DNA from: Lojkania enalia
Lineage: Eukaryota; Ascomycota; Dothideomycetes; Pleosporales
Assembly (NCBI GenBank): GCA_010094045.1
Contig: ML986621.1
Coordinates: forward strand, 62,001-126,000
Reading direction: 5' to 3'
Length of the DNA: 64,000 nt
Shown here: positions 1-10,886 of the stretch, one piece after another
Layout of the letters: each line of letters starts with the position of its first letter
Numbering within the stretch: the first letter of the stretch is position 1
The notes under the pieces: generated by a model
Database searches by the model: none
Told to the model about the DNA's origin: nothing
The model's input: only the letters and a program-made list of their open reading frames with translations
Made by a program: the position numbers and the translations under genes

Positions 1-2342
1 AATGCAAATGGCTCGGTAAACCCCAAGAAAACCAATGCTTATGAGGAAACCAAAGCTGAAGGTGGCGTCAAACTCAGCATCATTTTCATGTACCTCAAGG
101 CTATGGGTCCTTGGTATTACTGGGTAGGAGCAGCAGTCGCTTTTGCCGCGCAGCAAATCTCTTCCGTTGCCACGAACGTATGGATCCGGGCATGGGCAAA
201 CGCGTATGCGGATAGGCAGCCCCAAGTGATGAGTGCTCACAGCCGATCACCTATTACTCACGCAGCTACTCTGAATGGTCTCGGAACCTGCCTCACCAGT
301 GGTACCTGCAATTGGAATTTGCCTTTCCTTACGCAGCCTCCAGAAGAACACTACACCTACAATTCCATGCAAACCAGTTTCAATCCCTCCGAGTCGGATG
401 TCAATGCTGGATACTACCTTGGTGTTTACGCTGTTCTCGGGGTAATCTTCATGTTCATCACGTTCCTTAGAGAAGGTTTCCTTTTCGGGGGTTCTCTCGC
501 GGCATCTCGAAGGATTCATGAGAGGCTCATTCAGGCCATCACGCATGCGAAATTCCGCTTCTTTGACCAGACTCCCCTCGGCCAGCTCATGAATCGGTTC
601 TCTAAAGACATTGAATCAGTTGATCAAGAAGTAGCTCCAGTAGCGATTGGCGTGGTTCATTGCCTCGCATCTATCGTCACCATCGTGATTCTAATTTCGG
701 TCATTACTCCTGGCTTCTTAATTGCCGGCATGTTTATCACGGTTCTTTACACGCTTATTGGACGTTTCTATATCAGTTCCTCACGAGATCTCAAGCGCCT
801 AGAGTCGGTGCATAGAAGCCCGCTTTACCAACAATTCGGCGAGACCTTGTCCGGTATGACAACAATCCGAGCATATGGAGATGAAAGACGCTTCATTCGC
901 GAGAACCTCGCGAAGATCAACACGCAACATCGCCCTTTCATCTACTTGTGGGCAGCGAACCGATGGCTAGCTTTCCGAGTGGATGTTGTTGGCGCTCTTG
1001 TTTCGTTCTTTGCTGGTGTATTTGTGGTTCTGAGTGTCGGTCGCATCGATGCCGGCGCTGCTGGACTTGCTTTAACATACGCCGTTACGTTTACAGAGAA
1101 CGTTCTATGGTTCGTCCGGCTTTATTCAGCCAATGAGCAGAATATGAACTCTGTCGAACGTATCAAGGAGTATCTCGACGTTGATCAAGAAGCCGCCGCA
1201 ATTGTTCCTGAAAATAGGCCACCTACTAATTGGCCAAATCAAGGTTCCGTGGAGTTTATCAGCTACAGTACGAGGTATAGGACTGAATTCGACTTAGTTC
1301 TCAAAAACATAAGCTTTAAGATACTTCCTGGAGAAAAGGTCGGGGTCGTGGGACGCACTGGTGCAGGCAAAAGTTCGCTTGCTTTGGCTCTATTCCGGGC
1401 CCTGGAGGCAGAAACAGGGAAGATCCTCATTGACGACATCGACATCGGGTTGATTGGTCTGCAGGACCTGCGGGAAAATATCGTCATGGTACCGCAAGGT
1501 AAGATGATTTACCGAGAGAACTAAGTTCGTACTGACGTGCGACAGATCCAACACTGTTCTCAGGCACAATTCGAAGCAATCTTGATCCTTTTGGCCTGTT
1601 CACTGATGAAGAGATCTTTACAGTACTTCGCGAAGTACATCTGATCTCAACAATATCAAGCACAACGTCGCGATCAGCTACTCCTGAAGAGCCAAGGACG
1701 CCTGAAGCAATTGAAATACCCGACCCCGCCACAGGCGCCATGACTAGCGACGTGGCTGGTAGCTATTCTGCTTCAACTGTAAACCCTAGCTCGATCATAA
1801 CCAATATGATACTCGGTGAGGCAGGAGAGGACACGGTTCTGATAATGCCAAACGGAACTGCGACGAACACTAATAGGGTCGTGGATGTAGACGTCGCCAT
1901 GCAGGCGGACAACAAGAACCCCTTTCGAAATCTCAATTCACCAGTAGCCGAGTCCGGAACGAACCTCTCCCAGGGCCAACGGCAACTTCTGTGCCTTGCC
2001 AGAGCATTATTGAAGGCGCCAAAGGTCTTGTTAATGGATGAGGCGACGGCTTCAATTGACTATGCGACTGATGCGAAGATTCAAGAAACGATACGGGAGA
2101 TCAAAAATACTACCATCACTATTGCACATCGACTTCAGACTATCATCGACTACGACAAAGTCCTTATACTAGACAAGGGCGAGGTTGTTGAATTCGGTGA
2201 TCCGTGGAACCTGATCCGCAGCGACGGTGGCTCCTTTCGCAGCATGTGCGAGACCAGTGGTGAAATGGAGAGTCTCTTGAAGGAGGCCGAGAAAGCGCAT
2301 CAGGCGAGACATAAGACTGCGCCGTCTACCTCAAGCGAGTAG
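1..2342 (+). CDS. ABCC/MRP-type ABC transporter, C-terminal part (5' end outside window)
   Basis: Exons 1..1498 and 1546..2342; the frame is already open at base 1, so the N-terminal half lies upstream of the window. The 764 visible residues hold the second transmembrane domain (several hydrophobic helices, roughly residues 30-380) and the second nucleotide-binding domain. Walker A reads GRTGAGKSS (nt 1351-1377), the Q-loop PQDPTLFSG is restored across the 47-nt intron, the signature is LSQGQ (about nt 1974-1988) and Walker B is VLLMDEATASID. About 90 residues, acidic and low in complexity, separate the Q-loop from the signature, as in yeast Ybt1/Vmr1-type vacuolar transporters. By family it exports organic anions or glutathione conjugates by ATP hydrolysis, probably at the vacuolar membrane; the substrate cannot be read from sequence. 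Stop TAG at 2340. Confidence 0.93.
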
Positions 2343-3152
2343 CACCCGCAATTGTTAATAGAAATGGAGTGGAGGCTCACATAACCCTATCCCTTTCCTT
2401 TCTTGTACAGATTATTATTTTTGAAGGGGCGTTTGTTTTACATTGATGGTGAGCATGGCAAGCGAATAAGTAGATTATCATACATAGCATAGAGTGTCAG
2501 CAGAATAGGTTGTTGTAAAGGAGTTGCATAGCTGAGGTTTTTCTTTTGTTGAAGGGCTACTTTCTGTTTCTGGATATGTGAAGGCCTGGTAGAAAGGAGC
2601 GTTGAGATTGGGCTCACTGGCATTGGTAGAATAGCATAAGGATAATAGATATCCTGTGGATATGTGTTTATTTTTGATAATATCATCGTGTGGTGCTACT
2701 CGTTATCTATTCTGAATCTCTAATTATCACAAAGCAACTAGTTTTAGAATTGAGGGGAGAAAACTACCACCTTCAGTCTTTGACATCTGACCGGAAAGAG
2801 GGATCCTCTACGAAACTCGATTTCCGGTCTATTCTGGAAATACGAAAGGCCATTCTTGCAGAACACACATAATAGGAACCATGAATCATAGATTAAAAAA
2901 ATATATATATAGACAATAGAACGAAATATTTCAAGGCATATGAAAGAAAGACCCTGCAAGGCACGTAGAACGTATGTATCTATTATTACACATGCAAGAT
3001 TGATCGGCAGACTCGCGATACGGTTCAGACATAGTGATACATCTTAATTACCAGTCCAGAAAAAGATTGCAGCCGATTCAAGATAGGCGGTTGCGATTAC
3101 AGCAAGAGGAAAAAGTCTTACACTAAGAAGACTAGTGTCTACTAGGATGGGC
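2343..3152. other. Intergenic, no gene seen
   Basis: This is the 3' flank of the ABC transporter up to the tRNA-Phe terminator. It is AT-rich, with only short open frames that resemble no protein I recognise. Confidence 0.6.
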
Positions 3153-3157
3153 AAAAA
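3153..3157 (-). terminator. RNA polymerase III terminator of tRNA-Phe
   Basis: Five T residues on the minus strand (AAAAA on plus) begin 8 nt after the tRNA discriminator base. A short T-run just past the mature 3' end is the standard Pol III stop. Confidence 0.75.
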
Positions 3158-3164
3158 TTATCAG

Positions 3165-3265
3165 TGCAGTCTGTGTGGATCGAACACACGACCTTCAGAT
3201 ATGCTAAGGCATATTACTGACTAAATAACTTCAGTCTGACGCTCTCCCAGCTGAGCTAAGACTGC
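3165..3265 (-). tRNA. tRNA-Phe (anticodon GAA) with 28-nt intron
   Basis: Read on the minus strand from 3265. The acceptor arm GCAGTCT pairs perfectly with AGACTGC. The D arm is GCTC..GAGC, the anticodon stem is TCAGA/TCTGA with loop CTGAAGA (anticodon GAA), and the T arm is GTGTG-TTCGATC-CACAC. The discriminator is A. A 28-nt intron sits after position 37, one base 3' of the anticodon, which is the canonical nuclear tRNA intron site. It contains AGTCAG, which can pair with the anticodon-loop region. Total 101 nt, i.e. 73 + 28. CCA is not encoded, as expected for a eukaryotic nuclear gene. The internal A and B boxes are the D-arm and T-arm sequences. Confidence 0.95.
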
Positions 3266-3649
3266 TAGATGTTGATATAATTATTAAAATAATATATATA
3301 GATATTTAAAATTTTCAAATTCACAAAATATGAGCGATCCAAACCCAGATGCGGGGCTTAAAGTTTCCCGGGAATCTGGTAGGGTTTACCCCGGGCCAAC
3401 GCCAATGCAGCGTCAATCCCTGACCAATCCTCTACGGGACACCAACAGAAACTCAATGCCGTTCGTTCTGCACCAAACAATTTCTCAAAATCGCAAACTA
3501 TTATCTGCAATGGAAGCCTGCCTATCTCTAAATCTGATATCATAGATGGCCTTGCCTTAATTCGATTGTCTCTTGAATTGGCTGGTGCAATCAATGCACG
3601 TCAAAATCCAATCGCTGAGTTTCCTATCTTCTTCAAAGCTTATTTTTTC

Positions 3650-3674
3650 AAAAAAAAAAAAAAAAAAAAAAAAA
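3650..3674 (+). repeat. Homopolymer (A)25
   Basis: An uninterrupted run of 25 A residues follows a short T-rich stretch. No open reading frame of a retroelement lies next to it, so a retroposon tail is not supported. The rest of 3266..3822 shows no recognisable gene. Confidence 0.9.
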
Positions 3675-3822
3675 GGGTATTAGGGGAAAGGGGGAGAACT
3701 TACCACTTCCAGGACTCCTCAAACTCAATTCCACCACCATCAAACTACACGAAAATTACACTAAGCCTCAAAACCCTATCTCCTAAACTACTGCAAAACT
3801 TCAACTTCGGCCCTTTTTCTTT

Positions 3823-4293
3823 CTACGTTTCGTCCGGCGACGCATAATCAAACTCGTACGGCGAATTATACCTACCCATTTTACTCTTCGGATACTTTGG
3901 TCCACCATTTCGCGAGTCCTTTACCGTTTCTCCTTTTCCGGCATTTTTGAAACATAAGACAATCGTAAGGATGAGTAGAGGGGCGACGACGAATGCGCCG
4001 ATGGCTATGCCCACAATAGCGGTGGGGCCGAGGTATGGGCCCTTGTGTGTTGATGTGGTTTTGTTCCTTTCTCGGATCGACGTGATGCTGTATTCTTGTA
4101 ATAGAGTAATATTTGCCTTGCGAGATGATGTAATGATGTCCTTGTAGTGAGTTGGCACGTTGATGTGGGGTGATGGGAATGGGATGACTATGCGTATTTT
4201 GTTTCTTAATGGACCACGGGGAAGATGATTGTGGAAATCTATATATTCTGTCCTATCGCTGGCCCTAACCCCTCGTGACTCGACGTCTCGGTA
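3823..4293 (-). CDS. Possible last exon of a small single-pass membrane protein
   Basis: Open frame on the minus strand ending at TAG 3825..3823, with no in-frame ATG before the upstream stop at 4294, so any start must lie in an earlier exon. The translated stretch has a polar N-terminal part with one N-glycosylation sequon (NIT). A clear 25-residue hydrophobic helix follows (GPTAIVGIAIGAFVV then APLLILTIVLCF) and then a basic, KxGGxK-type cytoplasmic tail ending SPDET. This layout fits the C-terminus of a type I membrane protein, but I recognise no family. Possible upstream exons lie between 4300 and 4620 on the same strand (a Cys-rich stretch with EQCKQCMDGEE), but their splicing could not be resolved in frame. 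Confidence 0.35.
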   Translation of the reverse strand, partial: YRDVESRGVRASDRTEYIDFHNHLPRGPLRNKIRIVIPFPSPHINVPTHYKDIITSSRKANITLLQEYSITSIRERNKTTSTHKGPYLGPTAIVGIAIGAFVVAPLLILTIVLCFKNAGKGETVKDSRNGGPKYPKSKMGRYNSPYEFDYASPDET

Positions 4294-5308
4294 TTAAGTG
4301 TAGAGGGCACAGTGACTAACATGGAGAGGATGAGTGAGTGAGTTGCTACTCGAGGAGTAGCGGTTCCAGAGTCGTTTGTAGAGAGTAGTAATATCTGTCC
4401 TGATGTAGATTTCTGTTCGCAAACTCTTTATAATGTGTCGAGAACTTATTATTGTTAGTCTTCGGTATGTAAATATTCTTTTATTGTGGAGCTGGTTGAG
4501 ACTTACAGTATTCTAAGACCTGGAGGGTCTCCTCGCCGTCCATACATTGTTTGCATTGCTCTAGCATTTTTCCACGTTATCCATGAAGGCCACGTTCTAC
4601 CAGTTTCAGCCAGTACTGTAACTGAGCGTCCGATTTTCTAAAGGTAATGCGATAGGGATCCGTAGTAGGAAGAAAGGAAAGGAGAGGGAAACACGTGAAT
4701 TGCTTCAGTTAAGACGGTTCTAACTTAATGGCGCTTCTACAAATCTCTTGGATTTTCCGTTGCGAAAGGATATGCATTAGTTATGAGCAAGTGAAGTGTT
4801 CAAAGTTGACAGTTTGATAATAGTCGAAGGTCTGGGTGGACCGTGCAATGTAGAGTCCATATTGACTGTTTCGTACTTTCGCCATATGACTCATTAGCCA
4901 CTGTACTAACACTTGATTCCTTGAGTAGCACTCGCGTAACCAAAAAAGTTAGCATTACACAAAAAACAATTACAATCGTTCTTGCGAACCAGGTACATCG
5001 GAAGTGGTAGGGAAATGTTGTACTGGAATCCCTAGAGTATGCTTAGCACACTATCTGGAGAGTGAAATCGAAGGAGGAGCAAAACGGTAAGTCATCAGGT
5101 ATGTTACGTCTATATGAGGGAGTCACAATGGTGGCCTTTTCAAACATAAAAGCTAAGTTCACATTCAAATAATGCATACCGTGAACTGTTTTACATGAGG
5201 GGGGCTAGACGTTTCACTGCCATTATTAATTGCTAGTAAAAGAAGTTCTAGGCATCTATCCCAGCCGACTTCTAAGATCTATATATGCTAGTATTGCTGA
5301 TATCCACT
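4294..5308. other. Intergenic, gene content unresolved
   Basis: It may contain 5' exons of the membrane protein at 3823..4293 (see the minus-strand stretch 4300..4620). The rest, 4620..5308, is AT-rich and shows nothing I can name. Confidence 0.4.
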
Positions 5309-6895
5309 TCATGAATTGCTAACGTTCTCTGCCCAGCCTACCCACCTTCGAACCACTTCATCGATTGCTTTGACTTCTTCGCGAACCGCCTCGACCTCAA
5401 ACCACTCCCGATGTTCTTTGCCACAAGCTTCGCAGTTCTTCTTGACACGCTGATCGGCTAATTCAATATGAATAAGTCGCTCAACCCGATGAACATGCGG
5501 TACTTTTCGCACGCCTTCGGAAACTTGTCGCCCAGGATCGGAAGGTCGCTGATTCTGATAAGAGGGTCGTCGGGAGTTTGCCGGTGAGCCTTGAGGTGAT
5601 GGCAATGGCGTAGAGGGCACATATGGATAAAACCGCACCAATGAAAGGCTGTATCCGCACTGACGAGTCCACTCATTCATGCGACGGTGGACATTGGACG
5701 CTCGGCCGATCTTGAGTAATATAGTATCCTTAGAGGGACTTGAAGTTCCACGCTGTTCAGCCTTTCCTCCAGAGGTGTTAGGGCGCTGCGGGCGCCGCAC
5801 GGAGTATTGTCTTAGAACATCTGACGTTCGTCGGCCTTGTTCAGGTCTACTTGGCGGAGCAAGTAAGGTTGAAGCCGTTGAGGAGGGTGGTGGACCGGCG
5901 GCTTCGGAGGTAAGCCAAAATATATAAATGTATCCTTCATCATCGTGAGGGGAGATGGGTTTCGAGAGTTCGGTGAGAAGAAGAGACGTTGTTTGGGGAG
6001 AGAGGCTCTTTGGTATGTGCGCGAGGAGATTTAAAGTTTCAGAAGCTGGTTGTTGGGAGTTCCTATTGATGGGCCTAGAAGGCTTCTCTCCTAAGGGCTT
6101 GCGCGCTGGTATGCTATTGTTGGATCGTGAAGCTGATAACTGATTCGGGGAAGCATTGCTGGATCGAGCATGTCCTTGGCTGATCCTTTGTGGTGCCTCT
6201 GACATTGGCGCCTGTATTGGATTCACCGTGGGACGTACTTGGCCCTCGATTCTCTTCTTGTGTCTCACCACTTCAACATAATCATCATCTGCCGGTCCCA
6301 GGCAACATAACAATGCCCAAAAACTACGTCTTTTCGGCGGTTGTGGACGACTGGACACGGGTCTTTGAGACGGGCGCTTTTGTTCCGTGATTAGATCACT
6401 TGGAACTGACATTAGCGGCCCATAGACACGGTCCCATGTTGGAGGTCGATTGACTCTACGGGGAGGTCTGGCGGATGAATTTTCTTTTACTCTTTGCCCT
6501 TCCTTCTTCCTCTGTGTATTGGCTTGTGGAGAGTCCTCACCCCCGAGAACGCCCAACCGCGCGACTAGCGTGTCGATGCTACTCCTCTCTTGCAATGGGT
6601 ATATCCGAGTATCCTGCCTCTCGGGCGCCGTAGCATTTGTTGCTGCTAGTTGTTCAGCTTGGTCCTTGTGCTGCCAGCAGAAGAATGCAGCAAGCCCTTC
6701 TTTGTTATCTTTATAATCTTCACTGACTACTGGCATGACAGCCAGGACTCCATTATTCCGGGAATTCTTTGCGTTAGCGATGCTTCGTCGACATGGTCTT
6801 CCAGAGGAAGTGATGCCTTTACATGTCGTGGCAGGATTTTTCGAGTCCGATCGCGGGAGAAGAGACTCTGGCGTATGCCCAATGAATGGCGGCAT
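5309..6895 (-). CDS. T5orf172 / GIY-YIG-related domain protein (DUF1766 type)
   Basis: Single exon, 528 aa, starting at a true ATG (6895..6893). The N-terminal 20-80 residues carry a Cys/His pattern (TCKGITSSGRPCRR followed by FCWQH) that could bind zinc. The middle is disordered, Ser/Pro/Arg-rich, with a CLG-type Cys patch. The C-terminal part is the T5orf172 domain: a YIYIF strand near residue 315, then, after about 75 disordered residues, LLKIGRASNVHRRMNEW with its conserved Arg. RVERLIHIEL follows with its conserved Glu, and last CEACGKEHREWFEV. T5orf172 is a relative of the GIY-YIG nuclease fold; fungal members resemble S. pombe Mug113 and have no established biochemical activity. Nuclease activity is inference only. 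It is divergent from TSC10 across about 0.8 kb. Confidence 0.85.
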   Translation of the reverse strand: MPPFIGHTPESLLPRSDSKNPATTCKGITSSGRPCRRSIANAKNSRNNGVLAVMPVVSEDYKDNKEGLAAFFCWQHKDQAEQLAATNATAPERQDTRIYPLQERSSIDTLVARLGVLGGEDSPQANTQRKKEGQRVKENSSARPPRRVNRPPTWDRVYGPLMSVPSDLITEQKRPSQRPVSSRPQPPKRRSFWALLCCLGPADDDYVEVVRHKKRIEGQVRPTVNPIQAPMSEAPQRISQGHARSSNASPNQLSASRSNNSIPARKPLGEKPSRPINRNSQQPASETLNLLAHIPKSLSPQTTSLLLTELSKPISPHDDEGYIYIFWLTSEAAGPPPSSTASTLLAPPSRPEQGRRTSDVLRQYSVRRPQRPNTSGGKAEQRGTSSPSKDTILLKIGRASNVHRRMNEWTRQCGYSLSLVRFYPYVPSTPLPSPQGSPANSRRPSYQNQRPSDPGRQVSEGVRKVPHVHRVERLIHIELADQRVKKNCEACGKEHREWFEVEAVREEVKAIDEVVRRWVGWAENVSNS

Positions 6896-7713
6896 AGTGG
6901 AAAGAGACTGGATTCTGTATCTAGGAGGGCGGATTATTGAATTATATGCAACTGCTGCTTGGATTGCTCGAAGGCGATGTACTGCTAGCTCCCTTTCGGA
7001 ATTGTGTATCTAGAACCGCATCGTGGTAGTAGAATGAAATAGTAGGGAAGCGGCATGAGGGATGGAGCCCTGACATTATGAGGCTGTGTGAAGGCGCTTG
7101 GGTAGGTGTTTGATCAAGTTTGGGGGAGAATTGAGATGGCGGGGGACAGAAGTTCGTGGCAAGTGAGGCTGGATCGTGGCGGTGCTCGTGGCTGATGGCT
7201 CGGCAAAATGATGGCCCGGGACAACTGTCTATATTCTTCCTACTTAGAACTTCAAAAATAATCTTCTATGTAGGCTTGATCTAATATAAATCCAATAGAA
7301 TGTATTAGTATTTCCTTATTATATGCTTCATACCATTGTAAGGGTGTTTGTAGCTAAGTAGTTATTTATTTTAACAAGTTTCTCTATGGGGTTGATCCGT
7401 AGCCATGTTCGTTGAACTACGGTACGATTGAAGATCTCAGGTTTTAGGCCCTTGAATCCTAAGCGGAAGTGGGTGGGATTGCTAGATTTACTCATTGAGA
7501 TTTTTTTTTAGGCCAGATATCATCCTGCAACGGGCAGGATAGATCGTGGCATTTCGGACGAGTCGACAATTCAGTGAGGTGCAGGGGTTGCCTAACGCTC
7601 TCATCCTTCAATCTCCTATGCGCATTCGCCGTCTTGGAATGCTAGCAAGGTATTCAAGTGTTGTGTTATAACTACCTCAATTCTGAAAAATAACTAGTAC
7701 AGTCGCGAGAGCA
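6896..7713. promoter_or_regulatory. Shared upstream region of divergent T5orf172 gene and TSC10
   Basis: 818 bp lie between two divergent start codons. It must hold both promoters. I see no protein-coding signal and cannot point to specific factor sites with confidence. Confidence 0.45.
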
Positions 7714-8870
7714 ATGGGCTCGTTTCTGTCTACAAACGAGTTCCCCGTCGATGGGCGTGTACGTCGCCTTACCCCTATCTCGCGTTCCGACCTTCCATCT
7801 ATCTCATCGATAGAGCTAAACAGTTTCCGCATAGACAATCCTCATCACAGGCGGCTCGAAAGGTCTTGGCCAAGCGTCCGCTAAACAACTAGCAGCAAAG
7901 GGAGCCAACATCGTCATCGTCGCGCGCGGCGAGGGGAGCTTAGCCGAAGCCATTGCATCAATCTCTGTAAAAAGAAATCCCCGCCATCATGGCCGTTGCA
8001 CCAGAATTGAAGAGTGTGACTGACATTTGGTAGAAAAAAGCTCGCGACTCCACAAAGCAGCGCTTTCATTCCATCATTGCTGATGTATCGATAACGGATG
8101 AATGCGCACGTGTGGTCAAAGAGACCATCACATGGAATAATGGTTCACCGCCCGATATCGTATGGTGCTGTAGCGGCAGTGCGCATCCAAGTCTATTCAT
8201 TGACACGCCAGTCGACCAATTTCAGAGAATGATGGATAGCAATTACTTCTCCTGTGTGTACATGGCGCACGCGGTGCTCAACATATGGCTACGGCCGACT
8301 GTCGACCCTGAGCAGCCTAAAGCGGAATCAGTTCCCCCGCCAGCGCGCCATATTGTCTTCACAGGTTCATTTGTATCATTTTTTAGCTTTGCAGGATTTA
8401 CGCCGTATTGCCCTTCCAAAGCCGCCATCAGGTCTCTTTCGGATTCACTGTCGCAGGAGATGAATCTCTACGCTGCGGCGCATCCGAATCTGCCTCGTGT
8501 GCGCGTACATACGGTCTTCCCGGCCACGATGCCAACGCAGTCACTGGATGACGAGAACCGTGTGAAGACAGACTTGACGAAGTCTCTAGAGGAAGGAGAC
8601 CAAGTACTGCAACCAGACGAGTGTGCACGGCGCGCAATTCGGGGGCTGGAGAATGGGGAAGAGCTGGTGCCTACAAGCACGATCATTAGACTGGTGATGG
8701 CGAGTGTGATGGGAGGTAGCGTGCGAGGGGGGTTCTGGAAGGGACTAGCGGATACGCTGGTGGGATGGGTAACGCTCGTTGTCATGATGTTTATAAGGTG
8801 GGACATGGATAAAAAGGTTGCCAAATGGGGGAAGCAGTACGGCCCAAGTGGCATGACGGAGAAGGAATAA
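7714..8870 (+). CDS. TSC10: 3-ketodihydrosphingosine reductase (Tsc10/KDSR)
   Basis: Exons 7714..7758, 7835..7966 and 8034..8870 give 337 aa. The enzyme reduces 3-ketosphinganine to dihydrosphingosine with NADPH, the second step of sphingolipid synthesis, at the ER membrane. It is a short-chain dehydrogenase. The cofactor loop TILITGGSKGLGQ forms directly at the first splice junction, the catalytic Ser lies in VFTGSFVSFFSFAGF, and the active-site YCPSK follows. A C-terminal hydrophobic helix (TLVGWVTLVVMMFI) with a basic tail fits the family's ER anchor. Both introns are short (76 and 67 nt) and keep frame. The start is the only ATG giving the typical FPVDGR lead-in. Length matches fungal Tsc10. 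Confidence 0.93.
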
Positions 8871-9257
8871 TCGATTCGAGTACTCTTTCTGTTATTGCTA
8901 ATGGGAAAGAAGGTACTAAGGTCTTCAAATTTGGTTGCTCTATATTTTATTAGATACTTGTTGTCGAAGGTGTACTAAGAGCAATGGGGTATAATAAAGC
9001 AGACGTCCATCACATTCACTATTTTGTGGGACATTCGCATGGGATTAATACTACAAGTGAAATATGCTTCCTTCAAGTAATATTAATGGAGTTCTCCTTA
9101 GTGCTAGCGTTCTACGCTATCAACTATATGCAAGTGAATCCAATGATGCTAAAAACGGTTCCAAAAATGTCCTTGGTCTGTACAGTCCACTCTAACCTAT
9201 GCTTTCTAGTACTCTTGACCTTAATGCGTGCTATTAACAAAAAAGCGGAAGAATTAT
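8871..9257. other. Intergenic between convergent genes
   Basis: 387 bp between the stop of TSC10 and the stop of the coiled-coil gene. It should hold both 3' untranslated regions; nothing else is recognisable. Confidence 0.5.
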
Positions 9258-10886
9258 TTACATGCGCCAGGGTCCGTCAACTACATTTAACGCCCCCTCA
9301 ACAGCGTCCTCTAAGCTTTGGACTCTCCTCCTGAGCATACTATTTTCTTCCCTCTCCTTAGCTAAGCGACCCCAGACGGCGGCTTGCGCACCGCCTTCGC
9401 AATTGGCGCAACCCCAGCCGCCCTTTTCGAGGTTAATTGATCCATCGCGGACTTTATCATATGTGCTGCGTCGTTGAAGTGGCTGAGGGCGTCTTCCCTT
9501 GGGCGTAGAATCACTTCCATCAACATCTGATGCCGCTGACGAAGGTATCGTATCGGTAGGGCTAGTTGCACCATTGGCACGCGAGAAGATGCTTGCAGCC
9601 TCAGAATCACATTCCGATTCAAAGCCGGAGTCAACAGAAACATTTGAGTTCGATGCTCGGGGCCTCCGCCTGGGACTCTGTGCCTCTGCGAGTGCATGTG
9701 GAGAGTTGGGACCTCGGATCAAAGCCAGGCTTCTTTTTCTAGCTGCCTCCTCTTCCTGTCGTGCGCGGCGCTCAAACATAAGCTCTTCCATTAACCTCCT
9801 CATTTGCTCGTCTTGCTCATTCGCGCGAGAGGCCATGGTTTCCAGCTGCATCTTCAAATGCCTAACCCTAGTTTCCGCCTCGTCCAGCTCGTCATCCTGT
9901 GCGCTTTGTTCAGCTTGGGCATCACTTAGGGTGGTCGAGAGCTGGCGGTACGATTTCTGGTAGCGGTTGAGGAGGGCTTCGGCATTAGAGATGAGATCGT
10001 GAAAAGACGAGGGCGCGAGGGGGTCGACTGGACCATGTGGGAAGAGCGATTGAGAAATGTCAAGGTTCAAGAGTTCGTCATCGGGGTTGTGGTAGGTCGG
10101 TGAGGAAGTGGGTGGTGCGCTAGTGGCATTCTTATGTGACGACAAAAGCCAGCCAAACTTGCTAGTAGTGTTCGCTGGTTGGGTTTGGGCGGGCACGGAA
10201 GATGGTGGGTTGGAAGTGACCTCGGTCGACCGAGGAAGAGCAGACCCGCGGTTAAATATGCTGGCCATCATCTTGTTTGTCTCGTCCCCCTCGTCTTCCT
10301 CCGAGTCGTATTCGTCGTCCAAATAGTCCTTGGATGTTACACCAATGTTCACGGGCGCAGATGAGCCGTTGAACCAATTGCTGATTGCCTGCGCGCCAGC
10401 CCTGAATTTCGGCTGTGATGCAGTCGACTCCAGCACTTTTCTCGAGGGGATGAAGCTGGCGAGAGATTTGGTGGGGGCGCGGAAGGACGCTCGGGAACTA
10501 TGCTGCTGTAAGGTGGAAGTGGCTCTGTTAAGCAAGGGCTGACAATTTGTGAATAGAGTATCCGTCATCGACCGCCGGTGGCCGCCAATGTGGGGCGACG
10601 AAGAGTAAATCTCAGCCGACGATTGCACTGCGTGCGGGTTATACGCAGGCGCGGCTGTCAAAGCGGAAGGTGGAGGTCGGACCGGGTCGGTGATGTCCAC
10701 GTCGTCGAAGGTCGAAATGTCCTCGTCCTCCGGGATGGACGCGATCGACGGAGGGTTTTGCTTCAGCGGGTGCAGAGGGGCCTGGGCATCTGCTCCTCGT
10801 AGAGAGAGATGTGTCGCATAGGAAGGGGAGGGTGCAGTGGGCCGATGCAGGGCCGTCTCGGGGATTGATGCATGGTTAAGAGCCAT
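9258..10886 (-). CDS. Conserved fungal coiled-coil protein of unknown function
   Basis: About 542 aa from the first in-frame ATG (10886). The same frame stays open further upstream with plausible residues (LRRENDPFLRRPGLDP), so an upstream exon is possible. The first 330 residues are disordered and Ser/Pro-rich, with the acidic patch DDEYDSEEDEGDE and a short motif, AISNWFNGSSAPVNIG. A long charged coiled coil follows (about residues 320-420, with runs such as EQDEQMRRLMEELMFERR). The C-terminus has a CxxC pair in GWGCANCEGG and a final leucine-rich helix. CxxC plus a coiled coil could be a dimerising scaffold, but no function can be assigned. It is convergent with TSC10. Confidence 0.75.
   Translation of the reverse strand: MALNHASIPETALHRPTAPSPSYATHLSLRGADAQAPLHPLKQNPPSIASIPEDEDISTFDDVDITDPVRPPPSALTAAPAYNPHAVQSSAEIYSSSPHIGGHRRSMTDTLFTNCQPLLNRATSTLQQHSSRASFRAPTKSLASFIPSRKVLESTASQPKFRAGAQAISNWFNGSSAPVNIGVTSKDYLDDEYDSEEDEGDETNKMMASIFNRGSALPRSTEVTSNPPSSVPAQTQPANTTSKFGWLLSSHKNATSAPPTSSPTYHNPDDELLNLDISQSLFPHGPVDPLAPSSFHDLISNAEALLNRYQKSYRQLSTTLSDAQAEQSAQDDELDEAETRVRHLKMQLETMASRANEQDEQMRRLMEELMFERRARQEEEAARKRSLALIRGPNSPHALAEAQSPRRRPRASNSNVSVDSGFESECDSEAASIFSRANGATSPTDTIPSSAASDVDGSDSTPKGRRPQPLQRRSTYDKVRDGSINLEKGGWGCANCEGGAQAAVWGRLAKEREENSMLRRRVQSLEDAVEGALNVVDGPWRM

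Noticed and set aside
3358..3594. Minus-strand frame of 78 codons opposite a plus-strand frame of 71 codons near 3.4 kb
   Set aside because: Neither resembles a known protein, both start without clear context and overlap each other on opposite strands.
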